From positions 1 to 44,845 of the forward strand of contig PBAO01000060.1 in assembly GCA_002715985.1 (NCBI GenBank): 44,845 nt of DNA. The letters are read 5' to 3'. This document shows positions 6,503 to 14,692 of this stretch, in pieces. This DNA is from Lysobacterales bacterium. GTDB lineage: Bacteria; Pseudomonadota; Gammaproteobacteria; Nevskiales; Salinisphaeraceae. Every line of letters starts with the position of its first letter. Within the stretch, counting starts at the first letter, position 1. Both the position numbers and the translations under genes were made by a program. The notes below the pieces were generated by a model. The model made no database searches. It had not been told where the DNA came from and saw only the letters and a list, made by a program, of their open reading frames with translations.

Positions 6503-8164
6503 ATGCCAAGAGATAACCGACACGAAGCCAACGCCCGCCAAAGTGTCCGCATCGGCGGCCGGAAGGTCATGAGCCGGGGCGGCATCGTCGGCGCGCGCCC
6601 CGGCCGCACATCGACCGAGGAAAAAGCCGATGCGCTGGTCGCCTTCGCCGATGCCGCGTCGGGCTATGCCGGGCGCCAGTCTGCCGAGATGGAACAGGAA
6701 CAGGCGAAAGCCCAACGCCTACAGGCTTACAAAGACTTCCACGAAGACGGGACACAAGACGTGTCGCGCGAGCAAGCCAAGGAACGCGGCGCGTTCGCCG
6801 ACGCTGACTATGCCCGCACTTACTCGCGTCTAAGCTATGCCGAGAAGGCTAAAGACTTGTCCGAGGACATCCACCAGCACACGCAGACCATGATGGACGA
6901 CCCGACCATCGGCATCGATGAAGTCGAGGCATACATTGACGCGACAACGAGCGGCGCTATTCAGGGCGTTGATGACCCCGACGCGGTGGAAGTCTTCGCT
7001 AACCGGCTTACATCCGATGCCGAACAGCTCAAGACCAAGGCTCGCGGCGTCGCCATTGAACGCCAGAAGCTTGACGGCCGCGCCAAGCTGAACGCCCGGA
7101 TGGACGACATGGCCGCTGAGAACCTGCTAGGCCGGCCCGAGGCCCGCGCCACGCTTGAAGACCAAGGCAAAGCCCTGAATATACCGCAGAGCGACGTACA
7201 CGCCGCCATGACAGACCGGCTTATTCGCAAGGCCGAGGAGGCCAAAGACCCGGCGATGCTGGCACCGCTATTCAAAGAGAATGATGACGGCGTGTCGCTG
7301 GCGGATAACCCCGACCTGCGCTCAACCATTCTGCAAGCCCGCGACGATATCGAGGCCGAGGCCGAGGAACAGACCAGCGCCGCCGAACTGACTCAGCGAT
7401 ATGACCTGCACCGCAAGGTTAATGCAGGCAGCCTGTCGATGCGCGATATTCAATCGCTGAACCGTGAGCATCCAGACTGGTACACGCCCGACCAGCTCGC
7501 CACGATGTTGACCCGCTCGCAATCCAAGGCCCAGGCAGCGGCCAATGAGCGACGAGAGACGACCCGGCTGATGTCTGGCCGTACGTCGCCGGCAAGCCTG
7601 GCCGGAATGCCCAAGTCAGACCGCCTACGCCGACTGGCCAACGTGAAGGCGCGGCTACAGGCGAACCACGAAGACACGCCGGAGGGCCAGAAAGCAGCCA
7701 CACGGGACTATCTAACCTTCCTGGCCGCGCCGGACGGCGGCGGGAACATCGTCACCGATGACCGACTGAAAGACACGCTCACGGCGGGCGCGTTGAGCCG
7801 GTCACAAGACGGCAGTGTTCCCGACCAGTTCAAGCATGCCTACGCCGTGTACCGCATGACCCGCGATAACCCGGAGCTACGCGGTTTAACCGGCAACCTG
7901 TTCGGCTCGGAGGCCGAGGCCAAGCTCAAAGCCTATGACCAACAACGGTCTATCGGCATGGCGGGCAGCGACAACCTGGACGCATCGGCTTATAACGCCG
8001 TGAATCTCGACATGGACAAGCCCATTGATACAAGCAGCCTTCAAACGCGCGAGGCGTACGACGCCATCAACAAGAAGGTCAACGACCTGACCGACACAAG
8101 CACCTGGACAGGCATGCTGCCGGGCGTGTCTGACGGCCCCGGCCTGAACACGGCGGCACGCTGA
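6503..8164 (+). CDS. Long helical protein, phage internal-virion/ejection-like
   Basis: The 553-residue product is highly charged and helix-rich, opening MPRDNRHEANARQSVRIGGR. It has no signal peptide or membrane segment and almost no cysteine. Low-complexity E/A/R/D stretches suggest extended coiled coils (EEKADALVAFADAA near 40-53; EAEEQTSAAELTQRYDLHRK near 288-307). The overall texture resembles internal virion (DNA-ejection) proteins of T7-like podoviruses, which are long, helical and poorly conserved. No lysozyme or transglycosylase motif is visible. It ends 5 bp before the GTG of the next gene in another frame; the two may be halves of one ancestral gene. AGGA precedes ATG 6503. Role uncertain. 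Confidence 0.55.
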   Translation: MPRDNRHEANARQSVRIGGRKVMSRGGIVGARPGRTSTEEKADALVAFADAASGYAGRQSAEMEQEQAKAQRLQAYKDFHEDGTQDVSREQAKERGAFADADYARTYSRLSYAEKAKDLSEDIHQHTQTMMDDPTIGIDEVEAYIDATTSGAIQGVDDPDAVEVFANRLTSDAEQLKTKARGVAIERQKLDGRAKLNARMDDMAAENLLGRPEARATLEDQGKALNIPQSDVHAAMTDRLIRKAEEAKDPAMLAPLFKENDDGVSLADNPDLRSTILQARDDIEAEAEEQTSAAELTQRYDLHRKVNAGSLSMRDIQSLNREHPDWYTPDQLATMLTRSQSKAQAAANERRETTRLMSGRTSPASLAGMPKSDRLRRLANVKARLQANHEDTPEGQKAATRDYLTFLAAPDGGGNIVTDDRLKDTLTAGALSRSQDGSVPDQFKHAYAVYRMTRDNPELRGLTGNLFGSEAEAKLKAYDQQRSIGMAGSDNLDASAYNAVNLDMDKPIDTSSLQTREAYDAINKKVNDLTDTSTWTGMLPGVSDGPGLNTAAR

Positions 8165-8169
8165 ACAAC

Positions 8170-8838
8170 GTGGCCCAGATGCGGACCCAGATGAAACGTC
8201 AGGCCCGCATGAACTATCGCACGTCCAAAGATGCGGCCCAGGCCGCACAGCTTGCCTATGACCAAATTAGCCGGCAGTGGTCCACAGTGCGCGGCACGAT
8301 GGTCCACAAAGCAAGCGAGCGTCTACCGGACAACGCGGACGACATGGTGAACGCCATGCTGCGGGCCAAGCTGCCGCAGATTCAGCGCGAGATGGGCGAG
8401 GACATCACGCTGGACGACCTGGCCATTGATGACGCCCGCCACAACGCCAAACAGACCGACCCGCTCCTTATGTCCGTCCATCTCGGCAACGAAGGCGTGG
8501 CCATCACGTTAGGCGACGACAACCCGGCCCCGCTGGTCTTCACGATGGAAGAAGCGAAAGACGCGCTGCGGGCCGAATCGCTGCGCGAGGCCAACGCCGA
8601 GCGCCCGACCGCCGACGACGTGGAAGCCGCCAAGCCGGCACCGCCGCCCGCACCGGGTTCGCCGGGGGCAATGGCCGATGCGTCCGCAGATGACCGCCGC
8701 GCAACGCGAGACGCCATCGGGCAAGCCGTGGGTTCGGCTGCCAGTTCGACGTGGCAGAGCGTGCGCGACCATCTAGCCGAGGCCCGCGAGCGCCAGCAGG
8801 AGCGCCAGACCCAAGGCGCGCCCGGTAAGGCGTACTAG
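8170..8838 (+). CDS. Helical protein, possible second half of the ejection-like protein
   Basis: The 222-residue frame starts at GTG 8170 (MAQMRTQMKRQARMNYRTSK) with no Shine-Dalgarno of its own. It is helical for its first 60 residues, has a predicted compact middle (DITLDDLAIDDARHNAKQTD, then a strand-rich PLLMSVHLGNEGVAITLG) and a Pro/Ala linker (KPAPPPAPGSPGAM near 157-170). In its frame the DNA upstream reads TLNN before the GTG. One frameshift would therefore join the two products in continuous helix (LNTAARLNNVAQMRTQ). Either stop-restart coupling, a frameshift mutation or a sequencing indel is possible. Function unknown. Confidence 0.55.
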   Translation: MAQMRTQMKRQARMNYRTSKDAAQAAQLAYDQISRQWSTVRGTMVHKASERLPDNADDMVNAMLRAKLPQIQREMGEDITLDDLAIDDARHNAKQTDPLLMSVHLGNEGVAITLGDDNPAPLVFTMEEAKDALRAESLREANAERPTADDVEAAKPAPPPAPGSPGAMADASADDRRATRDAIGQAVGSAASSTWQSVRDHLAEARERQQERQTQGAPGKAY

Positions 8839-8848
8839 ACCACGACAA

Positions 8849-8902
8849 CAGGCAGAGACCGGTAAAGGCTGGGGCTATGGTGCCCCCCGGCCTGCCTTTT
8901 TC
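8849..8902. terminator. Terminator between convergent genes
   Basis: AGGCAG near 8850 pairs with CTGCCT near 8891-8896, with inner GG/CC-rich pairing, followed by TTTTTC. It sits between the end of the helical genes and the stop of the convergent integrase gene and probably serves the plus strand. Confidence 0.6.
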
Positions 8903-8903
8903 G

Positions 8904-10214
8904 TTACACCATGTCGCCGGGTTCGAGGTCTGGATAGTCGAGCTTCACAATCGCCGCGCGCATCGTTTCGCGCCATGACCCGTCTGAATAATAGCCATAG
9001 CTCATCCCGGGCGATTCGTGGCCGGTAATGTCGTCGGTCTGTGCTTCAAGCACGCCGGCATTCACTAGGCACGTCGTCACCGTCCGGCGCAGACTGTGGA
9101 AGACATGCTGTCTGCTAAACTTCTCTTTGCGTTTCAGATGACCAAAGCGCTTACTGATATTCGTGCTGCGGTCGCCGTACTCATCGGGCGCTTCATTCGC
9201 CAACAAGTAACCGTCCGTGCTGTCTTTCACGAGCCGATCGATAGCGGGCTGTAGCTTAGGATGAATCGGCACGTCGCGGATGCCCGCTGGCGTCTTCGCG
9301 TCTCGGATGACCAGGAACCCGTCATCTACGTCGCCGACTTTCAGATGACACAGCTCGCCGATGCGGGCACCCGTGAACATGCAGATGCGGATTAGATCGG
9401 GCAGGTTCTTATCGCCCCGCTTGGCCCCAGCTGCACGCAATAGACCCACGGCCTCCGAGGTGGTGAACCCTTTCCAACGTCTATCCCGCTTGGTGGTGGG
9501 GTTCGGAAAGTACAGCTCATCGAATGGCTTATCGTCTTTCGGGACGACCGCGAGAGACCGGAGAAAACGCCAGTAATCCCGCCATTCGCCTTGCTCTCTC
9601 TTAACCGTCTCGACGCCCGCCCCGGCCTGCATTCTATCGTTCACGTAACGCTGGACCGCATCGCTTGTGACTTCATCCAAGTACGGCAGGCGTTCGGCTA
9701 GACGGCCAATCGTGCCCCGCCGCATCTTGATTGTTTTCGGCTGGCGGAACCCTTCGAGACTCGCTAGATATTCCTCCAGGCGCTCGGCTGTCGGCACCTT
9801 CTTGCCCGTGGCGTACTGGAATGCCCGGACATGCTCGCTGTGTTCTGATGTCTCTCTCGCCGCGTCGAGATCATACGGGTTGAGCCCACGGCGCCGTGCA
9901 GCTTGTCGGTCTCGTTTTTCCAGCTCGTCGGCAAGCAATCCAGTTTGTTCCTGGCGCTCTTCTTCGGTGGCCGAGTTTTCAATCGCTGCACGCCACAGAC
10001 CATATTCACGTTCGAGCCCATCCGGGTCTGCGGCTAGCGCGCGCTGAACCTGCGACCGCCATTTAGCCGACAACAACGCGGCCCGACGTTCGGCCTCCTG
10101 TTTGCTATCCGTGCCCAGGGATTTAACGAACCTGTCCTTGCCAAGAATGGGTCGCGCTTTCTTCGGGATGGAGTGCAAGGCGTACCAAGTTTGGCGGCGT
10201 TTTTCGAGGTACAT
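8904..10214 (-). CDS. Tyrosine recombinase (phage/island integrase)
   Basis: From ATG 10214 the product is 436 residues. The N-terminus (MYLEKRRQTWYALHSIPKKA) matches the short beta-sheet arm of DUF6538-type integrases. The SAM-like core-binding domain spans about 135-230. The catalytic domain shows Arg in MFTGARIGELCHLK (about 284), a Lys in DAKTP (about 307), HSLRR (about 373-377), GHES (His about 399) and the YGYY nucleophile region (about 406-409). A GTG 42 bp further upstream is in frame. I prefer ATG because the domain begins there and the upstream codons run through the 10237-10256 repeat. It lies at the right end of the element beside the tRNA-Asn remnant and should catalyse its integration and excision. 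Confidence 0.93.
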   Translation of the reverse strand: MYLEKRRQTWYALHSIPKKARPILGKDRFVKSLGTDSKQEAERRAALLSAKWRSQVQRALAADPDGLEREYGLWRAAIENSATEEERQEQTGLLADELEKRDRQAARRRGLNPYDLDAARETSEHSEHVRAFQYATGKKVPTAERLEEYLASLEGFRQPKTIKMRRGTIGRLAERLPYLDEVTSDAVQRYVNDRMQAGAGVETVKREQGEWRDYWRFLRSLAVVPKDDKPFDELYFPNPTTKRDRRWKGFTTSEAVGLLRAAGAKRGDKNLPDLIRICMFTGARIGELCHLKVGDVDDGFLVIRDAKTPAGIRDVPIHPKLQPAIDRLVKDSTDGYLLANEAPDEYGDRSTNISKRFGHLKRKEKFSRQHVFHSLRRTVTTCLVNAGVLEAQTDDITGHESPGMSYGYYSDGSWRETMRAAIVKLDYPDLEPGDMV

Positions 10215-10236
10215 GGGAGACGGGTTCGAGTGTTCG

Positions 10237-10256
10237 TGCACACACGATATGCACAC
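10237..10256 (+). repeat. Right subterminal repeat upstream of the integrase
   Basis: TGCACACACGATATGCACAC matches the left copy at 502-521 at 18 of 20 bases. It lies 22 bp upstream of the integrase ATG. It may therefore double as an integrase arm site and as an operator controlling the gene. Confidence 0.5.
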
Positions 10257-10317
10257 ACGCCGACCGGCGCAACACCCTGCATATCAATGGTTTCATGGAC
10301 TTACGAAGAGACCGATA

Positions 10318-10338
10318 CGAGCCCGTCCCGGGGAGCCA
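10318..10338 (+). other. attR: 3' remnant of a tRNA-Asn gene
   Basis: The 21 bases from 10318 fit positions 56 to 76 of a bacterial tRNA: T-loop end CGAGC, T-stem CCGTC, acceptor strand CCGGGGA, discriminator G and encoded CCA. A72 with G73 and CCA (GAGCCA) is typical of tRNA-Asn. Upstream bases no longer pair with the T-stem, so the rest of the gene is missing here and should lie beyond the left end of the inserted DNA. Confidence 0.6.
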
Positions 10339-10342
10339 GATC

Positions 10343-10376
10343 AAAAAAGCCGCGATTCGGATCGCGGCTTTTTTTT
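10343..10376. terminator. Strong bidirectional terminator
   Basis: AAAAAAGCCGCGAT (10343-10356) is perfectly complementary to ATCGCGGCTTTTTT (10361-10374) around a TCGG loop, with T or A tracts on both sides. It would end the original tRNA-Asn transcript from the left and the gspAB-DUF2845 operon from the right. Confidence 0.9.
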
Positions 10377-10393
10377 GTCCTGCTTACGGCGGA

Positions 10394-10984
10394 TCAGCTG
10401 CCGCGATTACCGAGCATCACGTCAACGACGCGGGCGTTGTCGAGCTGAATGAGACGTCGCAGCCGGTTGTTTCCGAAATCATACGTCCAGCGCTCGCGAT
10501 AAACGAAACGCCCGCCGTTGCGCGTCAACGGATAACTAAAGCCGGACTCATAGACGCGTTTGGCGGTGATAAAATAGCCGATCTGCGTCAGCGGTGGCCC
10601 GCAGGCGTGCAGAAGCCGGTACTTGGATAGCCCCGGTGAGATCAAACCCGGATCGCAGTCGCCGCTGGCAGGTATGGCGTCTTCTCGAAACCCGTAGCCG
10701 GCTGTATTGACGCGCACGACACGATCGCCCCGAAACACCACGGTCTGTATCAATCGTCCGGGCCCGGGGTTGTAGGTCCATTCGCTCATCGGCAAGCCAA
10801 AGCCCAGCGCCGAATCGGCAATCCAGCGGTCTGTGAAGTTCGGCGCCCCGCAGGCCGCGATCACGTCGGCCATGGTGTCATCATCACGCACCAGCTGGCC
10901 GTCGCAGCGCAGGGATTGGGCCTGGGCTGCGCTGCAGCAGCCCAGCGTCAGCAGTACAAGCAAACCACCTATCGATGAACGCAT
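10394..10984 (-). CDS. DUF2845-family exported protein in the gspAB operon
   Basis: From ATG 10984 the product is 196 residues with a Sec signal peptide (MRSSIGGLLVLLTLGCCSAA, cleavage after QA near residue 23). The mature part has two related halves. The first reads SLRCDGQLVRDDD, ACGAPNF, EWTYNPGPGRL and VVFRGDRVVRV; the second repeats a HACGPP and ERWTYDFGNNRLRRL pattern. This is the DUF2845 layout of small periplasmic or outer-membrane-associated proteins of unknown function. It begins one base after the gspB stop, so it is translated with gspA and gspB. The context suggests a role around secretin assembly or the periplasm, which is inference. Confidence 0.8.
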   Translation of the reverse strand: MRSSIGGLLVLLTLGCCSAAQAQSLRCDGQLVRDDDTMADVIAACGAPNFTDRWIADSALGFGLPMSEWTYNPGPGRLIQTVVFRGDRVVRVNTAGYGFREDAIPASGDCDPGLISPGLSKYRLLHACGPPLTQIGYFITAKRVYESGFSYPLTRNGGRFVYRERWTYDFGNNRLRRLIQLDNARVVDVMLGNRGS

Positions 10985-10985
10985 G

Positions 10986-11756
10986 TCAACCGGGGCCGTC
11001 CACGCGATATCGCTGGCCTTGATAGCGCAGAACAGCGCCGCTGGGTTCGATCTGCTCCACGGCCGGCCCTGCCGCAAGTCGCTCACCTTCGTGATAGCGA
11101 CGTCCGTCAACCAGAATGAAACTACGCCCGGGCACCGTACTGTAAAGCTGGCCATTGATCGTGATGGCCGGCGCGCTCGTCTGGTCTTGTGACATCAGGG
11201 CCGTGTCATCGGCCTCGGCTGTCGACCGGGGGATCGAAGCGCCATGCGTCGTCTTCCGGGCAACACGCCCTGGCGTGGGCACATCAGGGCCCTGTGCGCC
11301 CGGTACATTGGTCAGCGGCACACTTGAATAAGTTACCTGCCCACCGGCATTGGCTGCGCTGCCGGCCACGGGCCTGGTCACTGTCTGACGTGTGATTGTC
11401 GGTGAAGCCCCAGCGCCGGGCGTTATGGACTGGTTTTGGCCTTCGGCCGAGCCTGCATCAGCGCGCATGTTGTCATTCGTGCTGCTTGTGGCACGTTGTG
11501 CCCCTGCCGACTCGGGCCTCGTCGCCTTGGCTGACGGCGCCGGCTGCTCGGGCGGTGTCGTCATGATCGCCTGCGGTCGCCAGATATAAACGACCAGCGC
11601 AACATTGATGGCGATGAGCCCAGCAAACAGCCACCGCCCATAGCCGGCACTACGCCGACGCGAGGGATCCATGGCCGCGGCGCGGTGCAGGCCATCGGCA
11701 TCCCCGGCGCGGCGTTCGCGCTCTGCTTTTTTCAGTGCGTCGACCAGATACGACAT
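10986..11756 (-). CDS. gspB: Type II secretion accessory protein GspB
   Basis: The 256-residue product begins MSYLVDALKKAERERRAGDA, the signature cytoplasmic N-terminus of GspB/ExeB. One membrane segment follows near residues 41-60 (WLFAGLIAINVALVVYIW), then a Pro/Thr/Ala-rich periplasmic linker of about 125 residues. The C-terminal GspB domain contains TINGQLYSTVPGRSFILVDG, RYHEGERL and LRYQGQRYRVDGPG. GspB partners with the ATPase GspA to thread the secretin through peptidoglycan and help GspD assembly. Its start lies 3 bp after the gspA stop and its stop abuts the DUF2845 gene, so the three form one operon divergent from gspC-N. Confidence 0.92.
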   Translation of the reverse strand: MSYLVDALKKAERERRAGDADGLHRAAAMDPSRRRSAGYGRWLFAGLIAINVALVVYIWRPQAIMTTPPEQPAPSAKATRPESAGAQRATSSTNDNMRADAGSAEGQNQSITPGAGASPTITRQTVTRPVAGSAANAGGQVTYSSVPLTNVPGAQGPDVPTPGRVARKTTHGASIPRSTAEADDTALMSQDQTSAPAITINGQLYSTVPGRSFILVDGRRYHEGERLAAGPAVEQIEPSGAVLRYQGQRYRVDGPG

Positions 11757-11759
11757 CGA

Positions 11760-13592
11760 TCAGCCGTTCTCGACCGTGCCCAACGACGGCGTACCGGGCG
11801 AGGCTACCGCGCCGTTGAGCATCATCTGGGTTCGCGGGCCGGCCAGGCCATCATCCGTCAGGCCTTGTTGTGCCTGAAAGGCACGTAATCGCTGGCCCAG
11901 CGCGGCGTCGTATACCGGTGAAGCCCTGCCCGCCCGAGCCTCCGGATTCTTGCCGTCGATACGATCCAGCCGATTCCTCAGCCATACAACGGCACTGCCG
12001 ACCGAACCGGGCCGTATCAGGCGCACACCGGCATCAGCCCGCCAGACGATACGCACGCGACCGCCCCAGTGCGCTTCCAGCGCCCGGCGAGTGATATCTC
12101 GCGTACCGTCGCTGCCGACAATCGTGGCCTTCTCATCGCCGAGCGCAGTCAACAGCACGGTCTGGCGTTGGCCGTCGACCTCCAGGGTGACCAGTGCAGG
12201 ACGGTTGTAGCGGGCAACGATCGCCAGGCTCGAATCATCATCCAGGCACCGCAGGTCCCCGATCCGCAATCGCTCGCACTGACTCTGTACATCGGCGCCG
12301 AACACCCCCCACAGCCTGAGCAGCTGGCTCATCTTCGCATTGCCTTTGGGCAATGTGTCCTGGCCGGGGTGTTCGTGCGGGCTTGACGCACCGCCCGCGC
12401 CTGTCGTGTCGGGTTGGCCCGCCTGTGGTTGAGCACGCTTGTCTTGTTGGGGCTCGCTGTCGCCAGCCCCGGCATCGTCATCGCCTTCGCTCTCTGATGA
12501 TGTTGTCCTGTCCGGCGCTGGCGCGTCAGCGTCTTGCCCTGCGACGCTCTGGTCCGGCGTGTCATCGCCCGCCGATGGATCTGGCGTATTCTCGTTCGAT
12601 GCGCTGTCCACGACAGGCTTGCTTTCGCTCTCGATGGCCGGCGCGGTATCGGACGTCTTTTCTGCGGCACTGGTCAAGGGTATATCCGGCAGCCACGCCA
12701 GCAGGACCACCGCGATACCGGCGGCCAGCAGGCCGGTGGGCAGCGCCATGCGCCTGCCGCCGCGAATAAGCCGCAGATAGCGCGGCGGCAGGCATTCATA
12801 AGCCGCCCGCAGTACGGTTGCGACACCAATCTGTGAATGATTGTGGGCATAGGCGCCCATAAGCGCCCGCTCGCAGACCATATTGATCAGTCGCGGCACG
12901 CCACCGGTCACCGCTCTGAGACCCACGGTTGCCGTGCTCGTGAACAGATGTTGTGGTCCGTTGGCGCAGGCCAGCCGGTGTTGGACATAGGCTCGTGTCT
13001 CGGCCGTATTCAGCGGCTTGAGTACGAAGCGCGCGGTGATGCGCTGGGATAGCTGGCGCAGGTCGTGACGGGCCAGCAGATCGCCGAGCTCGGGCTGGCC
13101 GACGAGAATGATGCGCAATAGCTTATGGCGGTGTGTTTCCAGATTCGTCAACAGCCGAAGCTGCTCCAGCACATCGCGCGAGAGGTTCTGTGCCTCGTCG
13201 ACGATGAGCACCGTGCGCCGATTGGCCGCATGGGCCTTGAGCAGGTGGGCGTTCAACCGATCGGTCAACGACTTGAGACTGGCCATCGGATCACGGCCAT
13301 TGATCACGCCGAGCTCGTCGCAGATGCTGGCCACGAACTCCCGCACCTCGAGCTGCGGATTCCAGCACAGTGCGATATCCAGATCCGCCAATTCGCTGTC
13401 GAGCACAGCCCGGATCAGGGTGGTCTTTCCGGTGCCGACTTCGCCGATAAGCGAGACGAAGCCGCCATGTTCACCCGCGCCATACAACAGATGTGCCAGC
13501 GCTTCACGATGGCTTTCGCTGAGATACAGAAACGCCGGATCAGGCGTCACTGCAAACGGGTAATCTTCGAATCCGAAATAACGCAGATACAT
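11760..13592 (-). CDS. gspA: Type II secretion ATPase GspA (ExeA)
   Basis: The 610-residue product begins MYLRYFGFEDYPFAVTPDPA, the ExeA family start. The AAA ATPase domain covers about 1-270 with Walker A GEVGTGKTT (50-58) and Walker B VLIVDEAQN. One membrane segment lies near 285-305 (LPTGLLAAGIAVVLLAWLPD), followed by an acidic Ser/Asp/Pro-rich periplasmic linker of about 100 residues. The C-terminal part holds a peptidase-C39-like region and a peptidoglycan-binding domain (YDAALGQRLRAFQAQQGLTD, near 555-595). GspA with GspB remodels or binds peptidoglycan so that the GspD secretin can reach the outer membrane. It is divergently transcribed from gspC. Confidence 0.94.
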   Translation of the reverse strand: MYLRYFGFEDYPFAVTPDPAFLYLSESHREALAHLLYGAGEHGGFVSLIGEVGTGKTTLIRAVLDSELADLDIALCWNPQLEVREFVASICDELGVINGRDPMASLKSLTDRLNAHLLKAHAANRRTVLIVDEAQNLSRDVLEQLRLLTNLETHRHKLLRIILVGQPELGDLLARHDLRQLSQRITARFVLKPLNTAETRAYVQHRLACANGPQHLFTSTATVGLRAVTGGVPRLINMVCERALMGAYAHNHSQIGVATVLRAAYECLPPRYLRLIRGGRRMALPTGLLAAGIAVVLLAWLPDIPLTSAAEKTSDTAPAIESESKPVVDSASNENTPDPSAGDDTPDQSVAGQDADAPAPDRTTSSESEGDDDAGAGDSEPQQDKRAQPQAGQPDTTGAGGASSPHEHPGQDTLPKGNAKMSQLLRLWGVFGADVQSQCERLRIGDLRCLDDDSSLAIVARYNRPALVTLEVDGQRQTVLLTALGDEKATIVGSDGTRDITRRALEAHWGGRVRIVWRADAGVRLIRPGSVGSAVVWLRNRLDRIDGKNPEARAGRASPVYDAALGQRLRAFQAQQGLTDDGLAGPRTQMMLNGAVASPGTPSLGTVENG

Positions 13593-13747
13593 CGGTTTAG
13601 GTGGCGCCGATATTCAGGGCTAGTCTACGCGCCCGGGCTCGGGCGGCAAACACGACCATTGCCCAAGGGAGCAGTCTCGCCAGCCGGGTCATGTCTGGGA
13701 CGTTTGGATACATCGCATTGTCTTATTAGAGCTGTAGACTCAGGAGT
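13593..13747. promoter_or_regulatory. Divergent promoter region between gspA and gspC
   Basis: These 155 bp separate the two secretion operons and must carry both promoters. TTGGAT near 13702 with TAGAGC 17 bp downstream is the best sigma70-like pair I see for gspC and it is weak. CAGGAG lies 6 bp before gspC ATG. I see no clear box for gspA. Confidence 0.4.
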
Positions 13748-14692
13748 ATGGCGTTGGAACTTTCATCGGACGCGCAGCGCTGGCTGTGGCGGCTACCCGA
13801 ATTCATCAATATCGTGTTGGTCGCTGCGCTGGGTCTGGCGCTTGCGCAGTTGTTCTGGCTCGTCTGGCCCGAGCCCGCCCCCGAGGTGATCGCGCCCTCG
13901 AATGCAGGCGCCGCCGCTAGGGCCAAGCCGGCAGAGCGGATCGATGTCTCAGCGATCGCTCGCGCGCATCTGTTCGGTGAGCAGACGGTGGCGAGTGCCG
14001 AACTCGAGCGGCAAAAAGAGCTCAACGCCCCGGAAACCCAGCTTAATCTGGAACTAACCGGCATCATCGCCGACCGTGATGGCAATCGCTCGCGTGCATT
14101 GATCAAGAATCAGAAAGGCGAGCAGGCCGGCTATAGCGTCGGTGAACAGATCGTTTCCGGGGTCAAGCTGCGGGCCATCTATGCAGATCGCGTGATACTC
14201 GATCGGAGTGGACGCCTCGAAACATTGACACTGGAGAGCGTTAAAAAGGCAGAATCCATGATCGGGCTCACGCGCAGCCCGGCCCAACAAACCGGCACAC
14301 GGGCCGCTGCCGCGCCGACTCGTCGGACTGCCACGCCCGATGCCGACCAGGCGGGGGCACAGGATGTTTCGGCAGAGCTAGAGGCCAAGCTGTCCGACGT
14401 TCGCCGCGAGATCCTGGCGAACCCGGCCAATGCACAGCGCTATATCCGCTTGCGGCCGGCTCGACAGGACGGCAGTCTCGTTGGATATCGTATCTTTCCG
14501 GGCCAAGACAACACACTGTTCAAACAGGCAGGGCTACAAAGTGGGGAACTTGTGACTGCGATCAACGGGCAACCGCTCAGTAATCCGGCGGCATCGTTGA
14601 AGATGCTCGGCAATCTCGCCAAAGCCGGCAGTGCCACAATCACCGTCGAAAATGACGGTGCCTCTCGCACGGTCCAAGTGAACTTCCGATGA
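13748..14692 (+). CDS. gspC: Type II secretion protein GspC
   Basis: The 314-residue inner-membrane protein has a short cytoplasmic start (MALELSSDAQRWLWRLPEFI), one membrane segment (NIVLVAALGLALAQLFWLVW, about 21-40) and a Pro/Ala linker. The homology region (VSAIARAHLFGEQ, then NLELTGIIADRDGNRSRALI) is the domain that contacts secretin N0. A PDZ domain occupies about 225-314 (RLRPARQDGSLVGYRIFPGQ, GLQSGELVTAINGQPL). GspC couples the inner-membrane platform to GspD and helps choose substrates. First gene of the plus-strand operon, overlapping gspD by ATGA. Confidence 0.95.
   Translation: MALELSSDAQRWLWRLPEFINIVLVAALGLALAQLFWLVWPEPAPEVIAPSNAGAAARAKPAERIDVSAIARAHLFGEQTVASAELERQKELNAPETQLNLELTGIIADRDGNRSRALIKNQKGEQAGYSVGEQIVSGVKLRAIYADRVILDRSGRLETLTLESVKKAESMIGLTRSPAQQTGTRAAAAPTRRTATPDADQAGAQDVSAELEAKLSDVRREILANPANAQRYIRLRPARQDGSLVGYRIFPGQDNTLFKQAGLQSGELVTAINGQPLSNPAASLKMLGNLAKAGSATITVENDGASRTVQVNFR

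Noticed and set aside
10261-10340. Complete tRNA gene at the right end of the element
   Set aside because: Only the last 21 bases fit a tRNA; no T-stem partner, anticodon arm or D-arm can be drawn upstream.
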